This document shows positions 19,701-28,378 of a DNA stretch of 64,000 bases, piece after piece; within the stretch, counting starts at the first letter, position 1, and every line of letters starts with the position of its first letter. The translations under genes were made by a program, and so were the position numbers. The notes beneath the pieces are model-generated. The model was not told the origin of the DNA. It ran no database searches and saw only the letters and a program-made list of their open reading frames with translations. Source of the stretch: Tenacibaculum mesophilum (GTDB lineage: Bacteria > Bacteroidota > Bacteroidia > Flavobacteriales > Flavobacteriaceae); the NCBI RefSeq assembly GCF_003867075.1, contig NZ_CP032544.1:982001-1046000 (forward strand), read 5' to 3'.

Positions 19701-20936
19701 CTAAGCAAATCGAATGGATTTTGAAGGGCGAATTTTTGTAATGATATATGAAGGTACTATCAACATTAAAAAGCAAAGTATTAGCGTACCTATGTTTAAC
19801 AATAAAATTGCCAAGAAATTAATATCTACAGGCATTGTCGATACATAATAAGTTTCAGGATCTAGACTTATTAACTTCGTATATTTTTGAATTAAAAGCA
19901 TACTAAGTCCGATGAGATTTCCCCAGAACAATCCTTTTAAAATTAAGTAAGAAGCATTGTATAAAAATATTTTTCGGATACTCCAATTTACACTTCCCAA
20001 TGCTTTTAAAATTCCAACCATTTGTACACGTTCTAGAATAAGAACCAACAATGCTGTTACCATGTTTATTCCAGCAACCAACACCATGATTCCAATAATA
20101 AACCATACGTTATTATCTAATAGTTTTAACCACTCAAAAATAGCAGGATAATTATTTACAATGGTAATACTATTTAAGGTTGCTCCAATACTTGTATACA
20201 CTTCATCTCCTTTTTCTTTAAGCATATCATAATCATCAATCAACACTTCAAAGCCTCCTATTTCATTGTCTTTCCAACGATTAATTTTTTGAACCTCTCT
20301 TAAGTCTCCCAACAACATAATCTTATCAAACTGTTCAAAACCTGTATTGTATATTCCCACAATAATTGGCTTTCTTGATTTAAATTTCAAACTACTGTTT
20401 TCTGCTCCAAACCATGTTTGAATGGTATCGTTTAGTTTAAAATGCAATCGGTTTGCAATAGATTGAGAAATTAGAATTTCTCGGTTTCTATCTTGGGTAA
20501 AATCTGGTAAACGACCCTCAACTAAACACTCATTAAAAAAAGTAAAATCGTAATCAGCCGAAACTCCTTTAAAAATAATTCCTTCAAAATCAGTAGGAGT
20601 TCTAATTATCCCTCCAACATTAGCAAAAGGTTGTACTTTTTTTATGCCGTCAATGTTTTTAAACTCTGGATAAAACTCTTGGTTAATATCAATCGGTACT
20701 GTTGAAACATCTGAATTGTTATTATCGTAATTTACAATTTGAATATGCCCTTTAAAGCCTGTCATTTTATCGCGCACCTTATTCTGAAACCCAGAGGTAA
20801 TCGACACTGCAATTAACATAATAGCTACACCAAGAGCAATTGCAATGGTTGCAATGGTAATAATTGGTGATGAAATACTGCTTTTATACTGTTTTCCAGC
20901 AATGATTCGTTTTGCTATAAATAATTCGAAGTTCAA
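19701..20936 (-). CDS. FtsX/LolE-type ABC transporter permease
   Basis: A 411-residue MacB-like permease with TM1 at about residues 22-45, a large periplasmic domain (about 50-260) and three C-terminal membrane segments (about 275-400) containing LILERVQMVGILKALGS, the typical coupling region of FtsX domains. The family includes LolC/LolE, which extract lipoproteins from the inner membrane. The ATPase is not next to it, which is common in Bacteroidota. It is 22 bp upstream, in reading order, of the CBS gene, so the two may be co-transcribed. Confidence 0.85.
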   Translation of the reverse strand: MNFELFIAKRIIAGKQYKSSISSPIITIATIAIALGVAIMLIAVSITSGFQNKVRDKMTGFKGHIQIVNYDNNNSDVSTVPIDINQEFYPEFKNIDGIKKVQPFANVGGIIRTPTDFEGIIFKGVSADYDFTFFNECLVEGRLPDFTQDRNREILISQSIANRLHFKLNDTIQTWFGAENSSLKFKSRKPIIVGIYNTGFEQFDKIMLLGDLREVQKINRWKDNEIGGFEVLIDDYDMLKEKGDEVYTSIGATLNSITIVNNYPAIFEWLKLLDNNVWFIIGIMVLVAGINMVTALLVLILERVQMVGILKALGSVNWSIRKIFLYNASYLILKGLFWGNLIGLSMLLIQKYTKLISLDPETYYVSTMPVDINFLAILLLNIGTLILCFLMLIVPSYIITKIRPSKSIRFA

Positions 20937-21071
20937 ATGTTTTCTTTTTTACAAACCAAAAGTAACTAATTCTTATGTAAAGAAAGAGAAGATTACCTAG
21001 GTTTTAATTCTTTAACTTTTATTATTCTTAAAAAATAGAAATCTGTACCTTTATGTTTTAATTTTTTATAG

Positions 21072-22328
21072 ATGAAGCTTACTTTTAATTACGTTTTTTT
21101 ACTTTTTTTAGTATTCAGTTTTCAATTTTCTTCTTGTGCACAACAACAAAAAAAATCAACTACTAAAGAAGTGCCAATACAAGAACAGCCAAAAACAATT
21201 AAAACGGGTGCTGATAGAACTACAGCTTACCTTCCTCTTTTAAAGAATAAAAATATTGCCATAGTTGCAAATCAAACTTCCGTATTGCAAGTGTTACAAC
21301 GAGCTGAAGTTGCCCCCAACATTATGGGGTCTGAAATGGTACAACATCACTTAGTAGATTATTTACATAGTTACGATAGAATTAACGTTCAAAAAGTATT
21401 TGCTCCTGAGCATGGTTTTAGAGGAAAAGCTGATGCTGGTGAAGCCATAGCTGATGGAAAAGATGTAAAAACAGGGATTCCAATTATTTCGTTGTACGGA
21501 AAAAACAAGAAACCTTCGCCTGAACAATTAAACGGAATTGATGTTGTTATTTTTGATATTCAAGATGTAGGCGCACGTTTTTACACCTATATCTCTACGT
21601 TACATTATGTGATGGAAGCTTGTGCCGAGGCAAATATTCCTGTAATTTTATTAGATAGACCAAACCCAAACGGACATTATATTGACGGACCTATTTTAGA
21701 ACCTGAACACAAAAGTTTTGTAGGCATGCACCCTGTTCCTGTAGTTTACGGAATGACAATTGGTGAATACGGTAAAATGATTAATGGTGAAAAGTGGTTA
21801 GCAAATGGTATTCAGTGTAACTTAACCGTAATTCCGCTAGAAAATTACACACATCAATCAACATATAGTTTACCGATAAAACCATCGCCTAATTTACCGA
21901 ACGATGTTTCAATAAACTTATACCCTAGTTTATGTTTTTTTGAAGGAACCAATGTGTCTGCTGGAAGAGGAACAGATAAACAATTTCAAATTTATGGTTC
22001 ACCACATTTAGAAAAAACTGATTTTAGTTTTACACCACAACCCAATGAAGGTGCAAAACATCCAAAACATAAAGAAAAAATGTGTTTTGGGGAAGATTTA
22101 AGCACTTCTGAACGTTTAGTTAACCTAAATCTTAGTTGGTTAGTGAAAGCCTATAAGCAGTCTCCTAAAAAAGATTTTTTCAATGCTTTTTTTACCAAAC
22201 TAGCAGGAACTAAAAAACTACAAGGACAAATTGAACAAGGACTTTCTGAAGAAGAAATCAAAGCAAGTTGGCAAGAAGGTCTAAATGACTTTAAAAAGGT
22301 ACGTGAACAGTATTTGTTGTATGAATAG
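21072..22328 (+). CDS. DUF1343 / NamZ-type exo-beta-N-acetylmuramidase lipoprotein
   Basis: A 418-residue lipoprotein (lipobox FSSC, Cys22) with a DUF1343 domain over residues about 45-415. Landmarks are VANQTSVL, FAPEHGFRG, DIQDVGARFYTY, DRPNPNGHYIDGP and NVSAGRGTDKQFQ. Characterised DUF1343 proteins (NamZ, CAZy GH171) release N-acetylmuramic acid from the ends of peptidoglycan-derived sugar chains, so a role in cell-wall turnover or salvage at the cell surface is likely. It is divergent from the permease gene. Confidence 0.88.
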   Translation: MKLTFNYVFLLFLVFSFQFSSCAQQQKKSTTKEVPIQEQPKTIKTGADRTTAYLPLLKNKNIAIVANQTSVLQVLQRAEVAPNIMGSEMVQHHLVDYLHSYDRINVQKVFAPEHGFRGKADAGEAIADGKDVKTGIPIISLYGKNKKPSPEQLNGIDVVIFDIQDVGARFYTYISTLHYVMEACAEANIPVILLDRPNPNGHYIDGPILEPEHKSFVGMHPVPVVYGMTIGEYGKMINGEKWLANGIQCNLTVIPLENYTHQSTYSLPIKPSPNLPNDVSINLYPSLCFFEGTNVSAGRGTDKQFQIYGSPHLEKTDFSFTPQPNEGAKHPKHKEKMCFGEDLSTSERLVNLNLSWLVKAYKQSPKKDFFNAFFTKLAGTKKLQGQIEQGLSEEEIKASWQEGLNDFKKVREQYLLYE

Positions 22329-22366
22329 TTCTTTTTTAATACTTTTGATTATTAAAAATTTTGACT

Positions 22367-22996
22367 ATGAAAAAGTATCTTATTTTACTTATACTGATTA
22401 TCGTATCTCCATCTTTAGCTCAAACAAAAGAAGCTGTAACCTCTAGTGGTGAAATTTTTATACTACACTCAGACGGAACTTGGTCAAAAAAAATAACAGA
22501 TGAAAAAAAATTAAATTTAAAAAACTTTAATGAACCCTATTATTTAAATCGAGATGATTTAGTAAGCTTAGAAAAAGTTAAAGCAAAATACGAAGCAAAA
22601 GTCAAGGCTCTAGGTTATGGAGGTGTTAAAACTCAATTAATAGCATTTAAAGCTAAATCTAATGTTAGATTTAATAATCAATCAATACCAAAAATTGTAT
22701 TTAAATATGAAGGACTTTTAAATCCTGAAGATTTATTCACCGTTATAAAGGCTAATGAAAAAAGAAAAAAAAGACAATTTATTCAAAGTAGTATAGCATT
22801 GGGAGGAAATGCAAGAGATACTTCTGAAAATGAAGTAACTTTCAAGCTTAAAAAGATTGAAAAAAACACCTACGAAATAATTTTTGATGACATACTTAAA
22901 AAAGGAGAATATGCTATCATTCCTGCGCTAAACAGTGGACAAACTGCCATGGGGTATAGCTACACTATTAAAATTTATTGCTTTGGTATAGATTAA
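22367..22996 (+). CDS. Secreted protein of unknown function
   Basis: About 209 residues from ATG 22367 (a TTG at 22361 would add two residues before the signal peptide and is less likely). There is a clear signal peptide (MKKYLILLILIIVSPSLAQ). The next 30 residues read TSSGEIFILHSDGTWSK, a pattern I have seen at the start of other secreted Bacteroidota proteins but cannot name. The rest is beta-rich and Lys-rich without catalytic motifs. It follows the NamZ-like gene by 38 bp and precedes the decayed cysteine synthase ends. Confidence 0.65.
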   Translation: MKKYLILLILIIVSPSLAQTKEAVTSSGEIFILHSDGTWSKKITDEKKLNLKNFNEPYYLNRDDLVSLEKVKAKYEAKVKALGYGGVKTQLIAFKAKSNVRFNNQSIPKIVFKYEGLLNPEDLFTVIKANEKRKKRQFIQSSIALGGNARDTSENEVTFKLKKIEKNTYEIIFDDILKKGEYAIIPALNSGQTAMGYSYTIKIYCFGID

Positions 22997-23000
22997 CTAA

Positions 23001-23040
23001 AAAACATCAATCTTTCATCCAGTTATCAGAATAAATATTA
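23001..23040 (-). repeat. Decayed copy A of the cysteine synthase gene 3' end
   Basis: On the minus strand this reads N-I-Y-S-D-N-W-M-K-D-stop-C-F-L, matching the last codons [14 protein letters not shown] of the gene at 24042-25037. At DNA level 26 of 29 bases (23012-23040 against 24059-24087) are identical. Homology fades outside about 40 bp. Confidence 0.75.
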
Positions 23041-23147
23041 AATCATTTCTCCTCACACATCGATTGTCTATAGTTAATTCTCCAGTTTGCTAAATTGTCA
23101 ATTATAGGAAAACTCTCTTCCTAAAGACTAAACAACAAGTTAAGGGT

Positions 23148-23194
23148 TTCATGAAAATCCTTATCTTTTCATACAGTTATTAGAATAAATTTTT
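23148..23194 (-). repeat. Decayed copy B of the cysteine synthase gene 3' end
   Basis: The minus strand reads K-I-Y-S-N-N-C-M-K-R-stop-G-F-S-stop, again matching the end of the gene at 24042-25037, including the region of its stop codon. In the core 24 of 29 bases (23166-23194 against 24059-24087) agree. Together with copy A it fills much of the otherwise gene-free 23.0-23.28 kb interval. Confidence 0.7.
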
Positions 23195-23284
23195 AACAAA
23201 GTCAATTTACATACAGTAAACTCTAAAGTAAAAAAACTTCTTATCTTTATAATCTCAAATAAAACTATTGTAAATTGCTGCACT

Positions 23285-24034
23285 TTGAAAAAATTTTACT
23301 TCACTATATTTCTCTTAATTAGCAGCTTTTCGTTTGCTCAATTTCCTTTTGAAAAACTTCCTTCTACAGAATATAAAGAATATAAGAACTGGAAGCTTTA
23401 CGATTGGTTAGACACAAAAAATACGATACATCACACACTTACTATTGACTCTTTTTTTGATAATAAAAAGAGCTTAACAGTTCAATTAACCTCTTTACTT
23501 ACTTATTTCGAAAACACTTCTACGATTCGCTTATTTCGTAATAAAAAAGAAATCTGCAAATTTCCAGAAAGCATGTTATTTTCAACAATAAATACAGGTC
23601 ACGATCCTATTTACGTTGGAGATATAAATGGTGATGGTCTGGAAGACATAAAAATGATAATTCCGTATATGGGTAATGGTATTTCAGCAATGAATGTTAG
23701 AGTAATATACTTATTTCAAACACAAGACTCTACCTTCCATAAGATTTCTTTTACTGATAAAATGGATACTATTCGACCAGAATACGATTTTGATGGAGAC
23801 GGAAACCATGAAATTATTACAATGACCTTAACAAATTATAGCAATCATAATTATTGGACATTTAATATTTTCGAATACAAAGAAGGTGAATTAAAAAACG
23901 TTAATAATAAAGCTAATTATCCTATTATGGTACAATTTCTTAACAAAAAGAACTATACAATTACCAATAAAATTAAAAGAGAAGAAATGAAAAAATTCTC
24001 TTTTAATCTTCCTAAGGACTACAAGAGCAAGTAA
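23285..24034 (+). CDS. Secreted protein with FG-GAP/VCBS-like calcium loops
   Basis: A 249-residue protein with a signal peptide (MKKFYFTIFLLISSFSFAQ) starting at TTG 23285; the first internal ATG would remove it. Two DxDGDG-type loops, VGDINGDGLEDIKM (about 114-127) and YDFDGDGNHEIIT (about 168-180), are spaced as in FG-GAP/VCBS beta-propeller repeats and likely bind calcium. Function is unknown. It ends 7 bp before the stop of the converging cysteine synthase gene, and remnants of that same gene end lie on its other side, so this gene may have been inserted there. Confidence 0.65.
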   Translation: MKKFYFTIFLLISSFSFAQFPFEKLPSTEYKEYKNWKLYDWLDTKNTIHHTLTIDSFFDNKKSLTVQLTSLLTYFENTSTIRLFRNKKEICKFPESMLFSTINTGHDPIYVGDINGDGLEDIKMIIPYMGNGISAMNVRVIYLFQTQDSTFHKISFTDKMDTIRPEYDFDGDGNHEIITMTLTNYSNHNYWTFNIFEYKEGELKNVNNKANYPIMVQFLNKKNYTITNKIKREEMKKFSFNLPKDYKSK

Positions 24035-24041
24035 GAACTAC

Positions 24042-25037
24042 CTATAAAAACCCCTGCTCTTTCATCCACTTATTAGAATAAATCTTATTCATATAACGAG
24101 AACCATGGTCTGGTAAAATTACGACTACTACACTATTTTCATCAAAAAAACCGTTATCTGCGTATTGTTGTGTAGCTTGTAAGGCTGCTCCTGAAGTATA
24201 TCCCGCAAAAATACCTTCTGCTTTCACTAATTCTCTGGCTTTTAAAGCCGCTTCTTTATCTGATACTTTTTCGTACACATCTACTACATCAAAATCAGTA
24301 GAAGTTGGAATTAAGTTTTTACCTAAACCTTCTATTTTATAGGGACTAATTTCATTTGAATCAAACTCACCTGTTTCATGATACTTTTTAATCACTGAGC
24401 CCATCGCATCGACTCCTAAAATTTGAATATCAGGATTTTGTTCTTTTAAATAACGTGCTGTTCCAGAAATCGTTCCTCCTGTCCCGCTTGCTGCAACTAC
24501 GTGAGTTACTTTTCCGTCGGTTTGTTCCCAAATTTCTGGTCCCGTACTCTTATAATGTGCTTCAATATTTAGTTCATTAAAATACTGATTGATATAAATA
24601 GACCCTGGATTTTCTCTATGCAATCTTTTAGCTACTTCGTAATACGAACGAGGATCGTCAGGAGTAACATTTGCAGGACAAACATGTACTTCTGCTCCCA
24701 TAGACTTTAACATGTCTATTTTGTCTTGAGAAGACTTATCACTCACTGCCAAAATACATCGATATCCTTTTACAATACTAATCATTGCCAATGAAAACCC
24801 TGTGTTACCAGATGTTGTTTCAACAATAATATCTCCTTCTTTTACGATTCCTTTTTGTTCTGCTGTTTCTATGATATGCAATGCAATTCTATCTTTAGCA
24901 GAGTGACCTGGGTTAAAAGCTTCAACTTTTGCATAATACGTACCCGGTAAGTCTTGGGTAATTCGATGCAGTTGAATCATGGGGGTTTGACCTACTAAAT
25001 CTATTATTGAATTGGTAATACCTTGATGTCTTTTCAT
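24042..25037 (-). CDS. Cysteine synthase family PLP enzyme
   Basis: A 331-residue fold-type II enzyme. The PLP lysine is in [10 protein letters not shown] (Lys48), with the substrate loop TTSGNTG and the phosphate loop GTGGTISG. The family joins O-acetylserine (or a related acceptor) with sulfide or another nucleophile to make cysteine. It resembles the catalytic half of the gene at 18320-19678 but lacks CBS domains. CysK, CysM and CBS-like activity cannot be separated by eye. Two decayed copies of its last ~14 codons lie 0.9-1.0 kb downstream in its reading direction. Confidence 0.88.
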   Translation of the reverse strand: MKRHQGITNSIIDLVGQTPMIQLHRITQDLPGTYYAKVEAFNPGHSAKDRIALHIIETAEQKGIVKEGDIIVETTSGNTGFSLAMISIVKGYRCILAVSDKSSQDKIDMLKSMGAEVHVCPANVTPDDPRSYYEVAKRLHRENPGSIYINQYFNELNIEAHYKSTGPEIWEQTDGKVTHVVAASGTGGTISGTARYLKEQNPDIQILGVDAMGSVIKKYHETGEFDSNEISPYKIEGLGKNLIPTSTDFDVVDVYEKVSDKEAALKARELVKAEGIFAGYTSGAALQATQQYADNGFFDENSVVVVILPDHGSRYMNKIYSNKWMKEQGFL

Positions 25038-25057
25038 TATGTTTTATAAATAAGAAA

Positions 25058-25125
25058 AAGTGTCATTACGAAAATTAGACACGAAAAATCTGTTGAGATT
25101 GTTCGTTGCTTTCGCAATGACACTT
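25058..25125. repeat. Palindromic REP-like repeat
   Basis: AAGTGTCATT (25058-25067) and AATGACACTT (25116-25125) are inverted, with further imperfect pairing inside and internal text GATTGTTCGTTGCTTTCGC. This matches the style of the widespread TGTCATTGCGAG palindromes found between genes in many bacteria. Only one copy was noticed here. It lies between the start of the cysteine synthase gene and the end of the S9 peptidase gene and could also end transcription. Confidence 0.7.
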
Positions 25126-25151
25126 ACACTCAATCGAGCGCAAAAATATAA

Positions 25152-27314
25152 TTATTTTTTTAACTTACCTTCTAACATTAAAAAGAACGTATATTCTTCT
25201 GCTGTTTCTTTTAAAGCATCGAACCTTCCTGAGGCTCCTCCATGACCTGCTTCCATATTAGTATGTAAGAATAACATGTTGTTATCTGTTTTTAATTCAC
25301 GTAGTTTCGCTACCCATTTTGCTGGCTCCCAATACTGCACTTGGCTATCATGTAAACCTGTAGTTACTAACATATTTGGATATGCTTTTGCTTCAACTTG
25401 ATCGTATGGAGAATACGACTTAATATAATCGTAATATTCTTTATTATTCGGGTTCCCCCATTCGTCATATTCACCTGTAGTTAATGGAATACTATCATCT
25501 AGCATGGTAGAAATTACATCAACAAAAGGCACCGCAGCTATGATTCCGTTATATAGCTCAGGATTCATATTTACAATAGCCCCCATTAATAAACCTCCTG
25601 CAGAACCTCCCATAGCATATAAATGCTCTGGAGATGTATAACCGTTATCAATTAAATATTTAGAACAATCAATAAAATCGGTAAATGTATTTTTCTTGTT
25701 CAACATTTTACCATCTTCATACCACTCACGTCCTAAATACTGACTTCCTCTAATATGCGCTAAAGCATATACAAATCCACGATCTAATAAACTTAAACGT
25801 GTTGTTGAAAACCCATCATTAATTGTATATCCGTAAGAACCGTACGCATATTGTAAGATTGGTGTATTTTTATCAAGCTTCGTATCTTTATGGTGTACAA
25901 TTGATAACGCTACTTTTTTACCATCTCGTGCAGGTACCCATATACGCTTGCTTACATAATTATTTTTATCAAACTTTCCTCCTAAAACTTCTTGCTCCTT
26001 TTTAACTTCTTTTGACCTGTCTTTCATATTGAAATCAATCACAGAGCTTGGAGTTGTCATTGAATTATATGAGTAACGAATTACCTCTGTATCGAATTCA
26101 GGGTTACCATATACTCCTGCTGAATAGGTTTCTTCTTCAAAAGGTAAGTAGTAGTCTTCAGTTCCATCCCATCGTTTAATACGGATTTTATTCAATCCTT
26201 CGTTTCTTTCTTCTAAAACTAAATAGTCTTTAAAAATTGAAAAATCTTCAAATAAGGTATCTTCTCTATGTGGAATTACATCTACCCAGTTTTCTTTCCC
26301 AGGCTTATCTACAGGAGTTTTCATCAACTTAAAATTGGTTGCTCCGTCCTTATTGGTTTTAATATAAAAATGATCTCCGTAGTGTGCTACTTCATATTCT
26401 AAATCACGCTCACGTGGTTGAATTATTTGTAATTCTCCATCAGGATTATTAGCATCTAATACATGATATTCTGTTGAAACAGTACTATACGAACCTATTA
26501 TGATATAATCTTTAGATTTTGATTTGGTAACAAAAGCTCCGAACGTATCGTCTTTTTCTTCATACACTAATTCATCTAAAGATGCATCAGAACCCAATGT
26601 GTGTTTGTAAATCTTTGAAGAACGTAACGTTACAGGATCTTTTTTAGCATAAAACAACGTTTTATTATCATTAGCCCATACAGAACCTCCAGTGGTATTT
26701 TCAATAATATCTTTATAGATTTTACCAGTTTCTAAGTTTTTAATTCTAATAAAATATTGACGACGACTAACTGTGTCTGTAGCAAAAGCTGTCATTTTAT
26801 TATCTGGCGACACATTTAACCCTCCTAGCTGGAAATAATCATATCCTTTTGCTTCATTATTCACATTGAACATGATTTCCTCTTCTGCTTCTAAAGTTTC
26901 TTTTTTACGGCTATAAATAGGATATTGCTGTCCTTTTTCATAACGAGTTATGTAAAAGTATCCATCTTTTTTGTATGGTACTGACTCATCATCTTCTTTT
27001 ATGCGCCCTTTCATTTCTTGAAATAACTCTTCTTGAAACTCTTTAGTTTCTTTTGTCATTTCTTCATAATAAGCGTTCTCTGCATTTAAGTAATCGTATA
27101 CTTTTTGAGTTTGTTCGTCTTTAACTTCTGCATTTTTTTGAGCATCAGTTAAACGCATCCAAAAATAATCATCAGTACGTATATCTCCGTGTTTCTCTAA
27201 CTTAGTTGGTTGCTTTTCAGCAACTGGGGCTTTGATATCTTTATTCATTTCTTGTTTTTTGCAAGAACCAAAAATAAGACTAAAAAACAAAGCCGGTAGC
27301 ATTATTTTTTTCAT
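25152..27314 (-). CDS. S9 family serine peptidase (oligopeptidase B-like), lipoprotein
   Basis: A 720-residue protein with a lipobox (FGSC, Cys18). An N-terminal beta-propeller region (about 45-440) is followed by an alpha/beta hydrolase domain with the nucleophile motif GGSAGG and the catalytic His in AGHGGASGR near the C-terminus. The repeated acidic segments and the phrase YAYGSYG fit the oligopeptidase B branch, which cleaves short peptides after basic residues. A periplasmic or surface location is implied by the lipobox. It is divergent from ybaB. Confidence 0.9.
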   Translation of the reverse strand: MKKIMLPALFFSLIFGSCKKQEMNKDIKAPVAEKQPTKLEKHGDIRTDDYFWMRLTDAQKNAEVKDEQTQKVYDYLNAENAYYEEMTKETKEFQEELFQEMKGRIKEDDESVPYKKDGYFYITRYEKGQQYPIYSRKKETLEAEEEIMFNVNNEAKGYDYFQLGGLNVSPDNKMTAFATDTVSRRQYFIRIKNLETGKIYKDIIENTTGGSVWANDNKTLFYAKKDPVTLRSSKIYKHTLGSDASLDELVYEEKDDTFGAFVTKSKSKDYIIIGSYSTVSTEYHVLDANNPDGELQIIQPRERDLEYEVAHYGDHFYIKTNKDGATNFKLMKTPVDKPGKENWVDVIPHREDTLFEDFSIFKDYLVLEERNEGLNKIRIKRWDGTEDYYLPFEEETYSAGVYGNPEFDTEVIRYSYNSMTTPSSVIDFNMKDRSKEVKKEQEVLGGKFDKNNYVSKRIWVPARDGKKVALSIVHHKDTKLDKNTPILQYAYGSYGYTINDGFSTTRLSLLDRGFVYALAHIRGSQYLGREWYEDGKMLNKKNTFTDFIDCSKYLIDNGYTSPEHLYAMGGSAGGLLMGAIVNMNPELYNGIIAAVPFVDVISTMLDDSIPLTTGEYDEWGNPNNKEYYDYIKSYSPYDQVEAKAYPNMLVTTGLHDSQVQYWEPAKWVAKLRELKTDNNMLFLHTNMEAGHGGASGRFDALKETAEEYTFFLMLEGKLKK

Positions 27315-27322
27315 TTTTTAAG

Positions 27323-27356
27323 TTGGTTTATATTTCTTGTGAAAATACTATTTTTG
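27323..27356 (+). promoter_or_regulatory. Promoter of the ybaB operon
   Basis: TTG at 27323-27325, a 23-bp spacer and TATTTTTG at 27349-27356 fit the Bacteroidota promoter TTG-N17-23-TAnnTTTG, about 30 bp before the ATG at 27387. Confidence 0.65.
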
Positions 27357-27386
27357 TTGGAAAATAAATCATAAAAACTGTACAAT

Positions 27387-27710
27387 ATGTTCGGAGATAT
27401 TTCTGGAATGATGGGTAAACTAAAAGAAGCCCAACAAAAAGTAGAAGAAACAAAAAAACGATTAGATACCGTTTTAATTGATGAAGCAATTGCTGGAGGA
27501 AATGTAAAAGTTACCGTAACCGCTAATCGTGAAGTTAAAGCTATTACAGTAGATGAGTCTTTGTTAGATGACAAAGAAGAATTGGAAGACTATTTAATCT
27601 TAGCGCTAAACAAAGCATTAAAACGTGCTGGTGAAATTAACGAACAGGAATTAGCTGTTGCTGCTAAAAGCGGAATGCCTAATATTCCTGGAATGGATAT
27701 GTTCAAATAA
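27387..27710 (+). CDS. ybaB: YbaB/EbfC family nucleoid-associated protein
   Basis: A 107-residue DNA-binding protein. The N-terminal helix [26 protein letters not shown], the central beta strands with [24 protein letters not shown] and the C-terminal helix are typical. Family members form dimers that bind and compact DNA. It leads a three-gene operon with two small membrane proteins. Confidence 0.92.
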   Translation: MFGDISGMMGKLKEAQQKVEETKKRLDTVLIDEAIAGGNVKVTVTANREVKAITVDESLLDDKEELEDYLILALNKALKRAGEINEQELAVAAKSGMPNIPGMDMFK

Positions 27711-27716
27711 TAAGTT

Positions 27717-28010
27717 ATGCCTGTACAATTAGAAGATTATATGTTGCCTTGCTTAAACAAAAAATTCTTTGGAGTTGACTGTTTAGGTTGTGGTATACAG
27801 CGTGCTTTGAGCTTAATTTCACAAGGAGAGTTCGTTGCTGCTTTTAAAATGTACCCTGCTATATATACCTTACTACTTTTAGCTTTTGTTGTAGGCATTA
27901 ACTTCTTCTATAAAGTAAAATATGCTCAAAAAATAATCAGTATATTGGCTATCATTAACATAATTATTATAGTGAGTAGTTATGTTATAAAAATGAATCA
28001 ATTAATTTAA
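27717..28010 (+). CDS. DUF2752 membrane protein
   Basis: A 97-residue protein with the DUF2752 pattern LPCLNKKFFGVDCLGCGIQRA (the Cys-x-x-Cys-Gly-x-x-R/Q segment at about 11-30) and two membrane helices (about 45-65 and 72-92). It follows ybaB by 6 bp. Function is not established. Confidence 0.85.
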   Translation: MPVQLEDYMLPCLNKKFFGVDCLGCGIQRALSLISQGEFVAAFKMYPAIYTLLLLAFVVGINFFYKVKYAQKIISILAIINIIIIVSSYVIKMNQLI

Positions 28011-28023
28011 ACTTTAGAAAACT

Positions 28024-28341
28024 ATGGAAAAACAATTCAATCCAACGGCTATTTATGTACTATCTATAATTAGCTTCCTATGTTGTTGTTTTGCTGGATT
28101 AGGTATTGTATTGGCTGCACCTGCTTTTATAATGGCAAACAATAAACTAAAAGAAGCTGAAGCAAATCCTGAGCAATACAATGCTGCTACAATCAAGTCT
28201 ATAAAAACAGCTAAAACAGTTGCTATGATTGCTTTAATATTAAATGCCATTTATTTGTCAATGACTATTTATAGAGTTGCAACAACAGATTGGGATGTTC
28301 TTATGGAACAATATAACAGACAGTTAGAACAATATCAATAA
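28024..28341 (+). CDS. CCC-motif membrane protein
   Basis: A 105-residue protein with two membrane segments (about 10-35 and 66-90) separated by a charged loop. The first segment contains three adjacent cysteines (SFLCCCFAGLG), the hallmark of the small Bacteroidota CCC-motif family. It often follows DUF2752 genes, as here (13 bp gap). Function is unknown. A strong terminator follows directly. Confidence 0.82.
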   Translation: MEKQFNPTAIYVLSIISFLCCCFAGLGIVLAAPAFIMANNKLKEAEANPEQYNAATIKSIKTAKTVAMIALILNAIYLSMTIYRVATTDWDVLMEQYNRQLEQYQ

Positions 28342-28351
28342 TAACTCATAA

Positions 28352-28378
28352 AAAAGCGACCAAATGGTCGCTTTTTTT
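28352..28378. terminator. Bidirectional intrinsic terminator
   Basis: The stem GCGACC / GGTCGC (28356-28361 with 28366-28371) has A- and T-runs on either side, ending both the ybaB operon and the converging DUF58 operon, whose stop codon it overlaps. Confidence 0.9.

Noticed and set aside
25060..25245. Plus-strand 61-codon frame at the REP-like palindrome
   Set aside because: It reads through the palindrome and into the antisense of the S9 peptidase end; no coding features.
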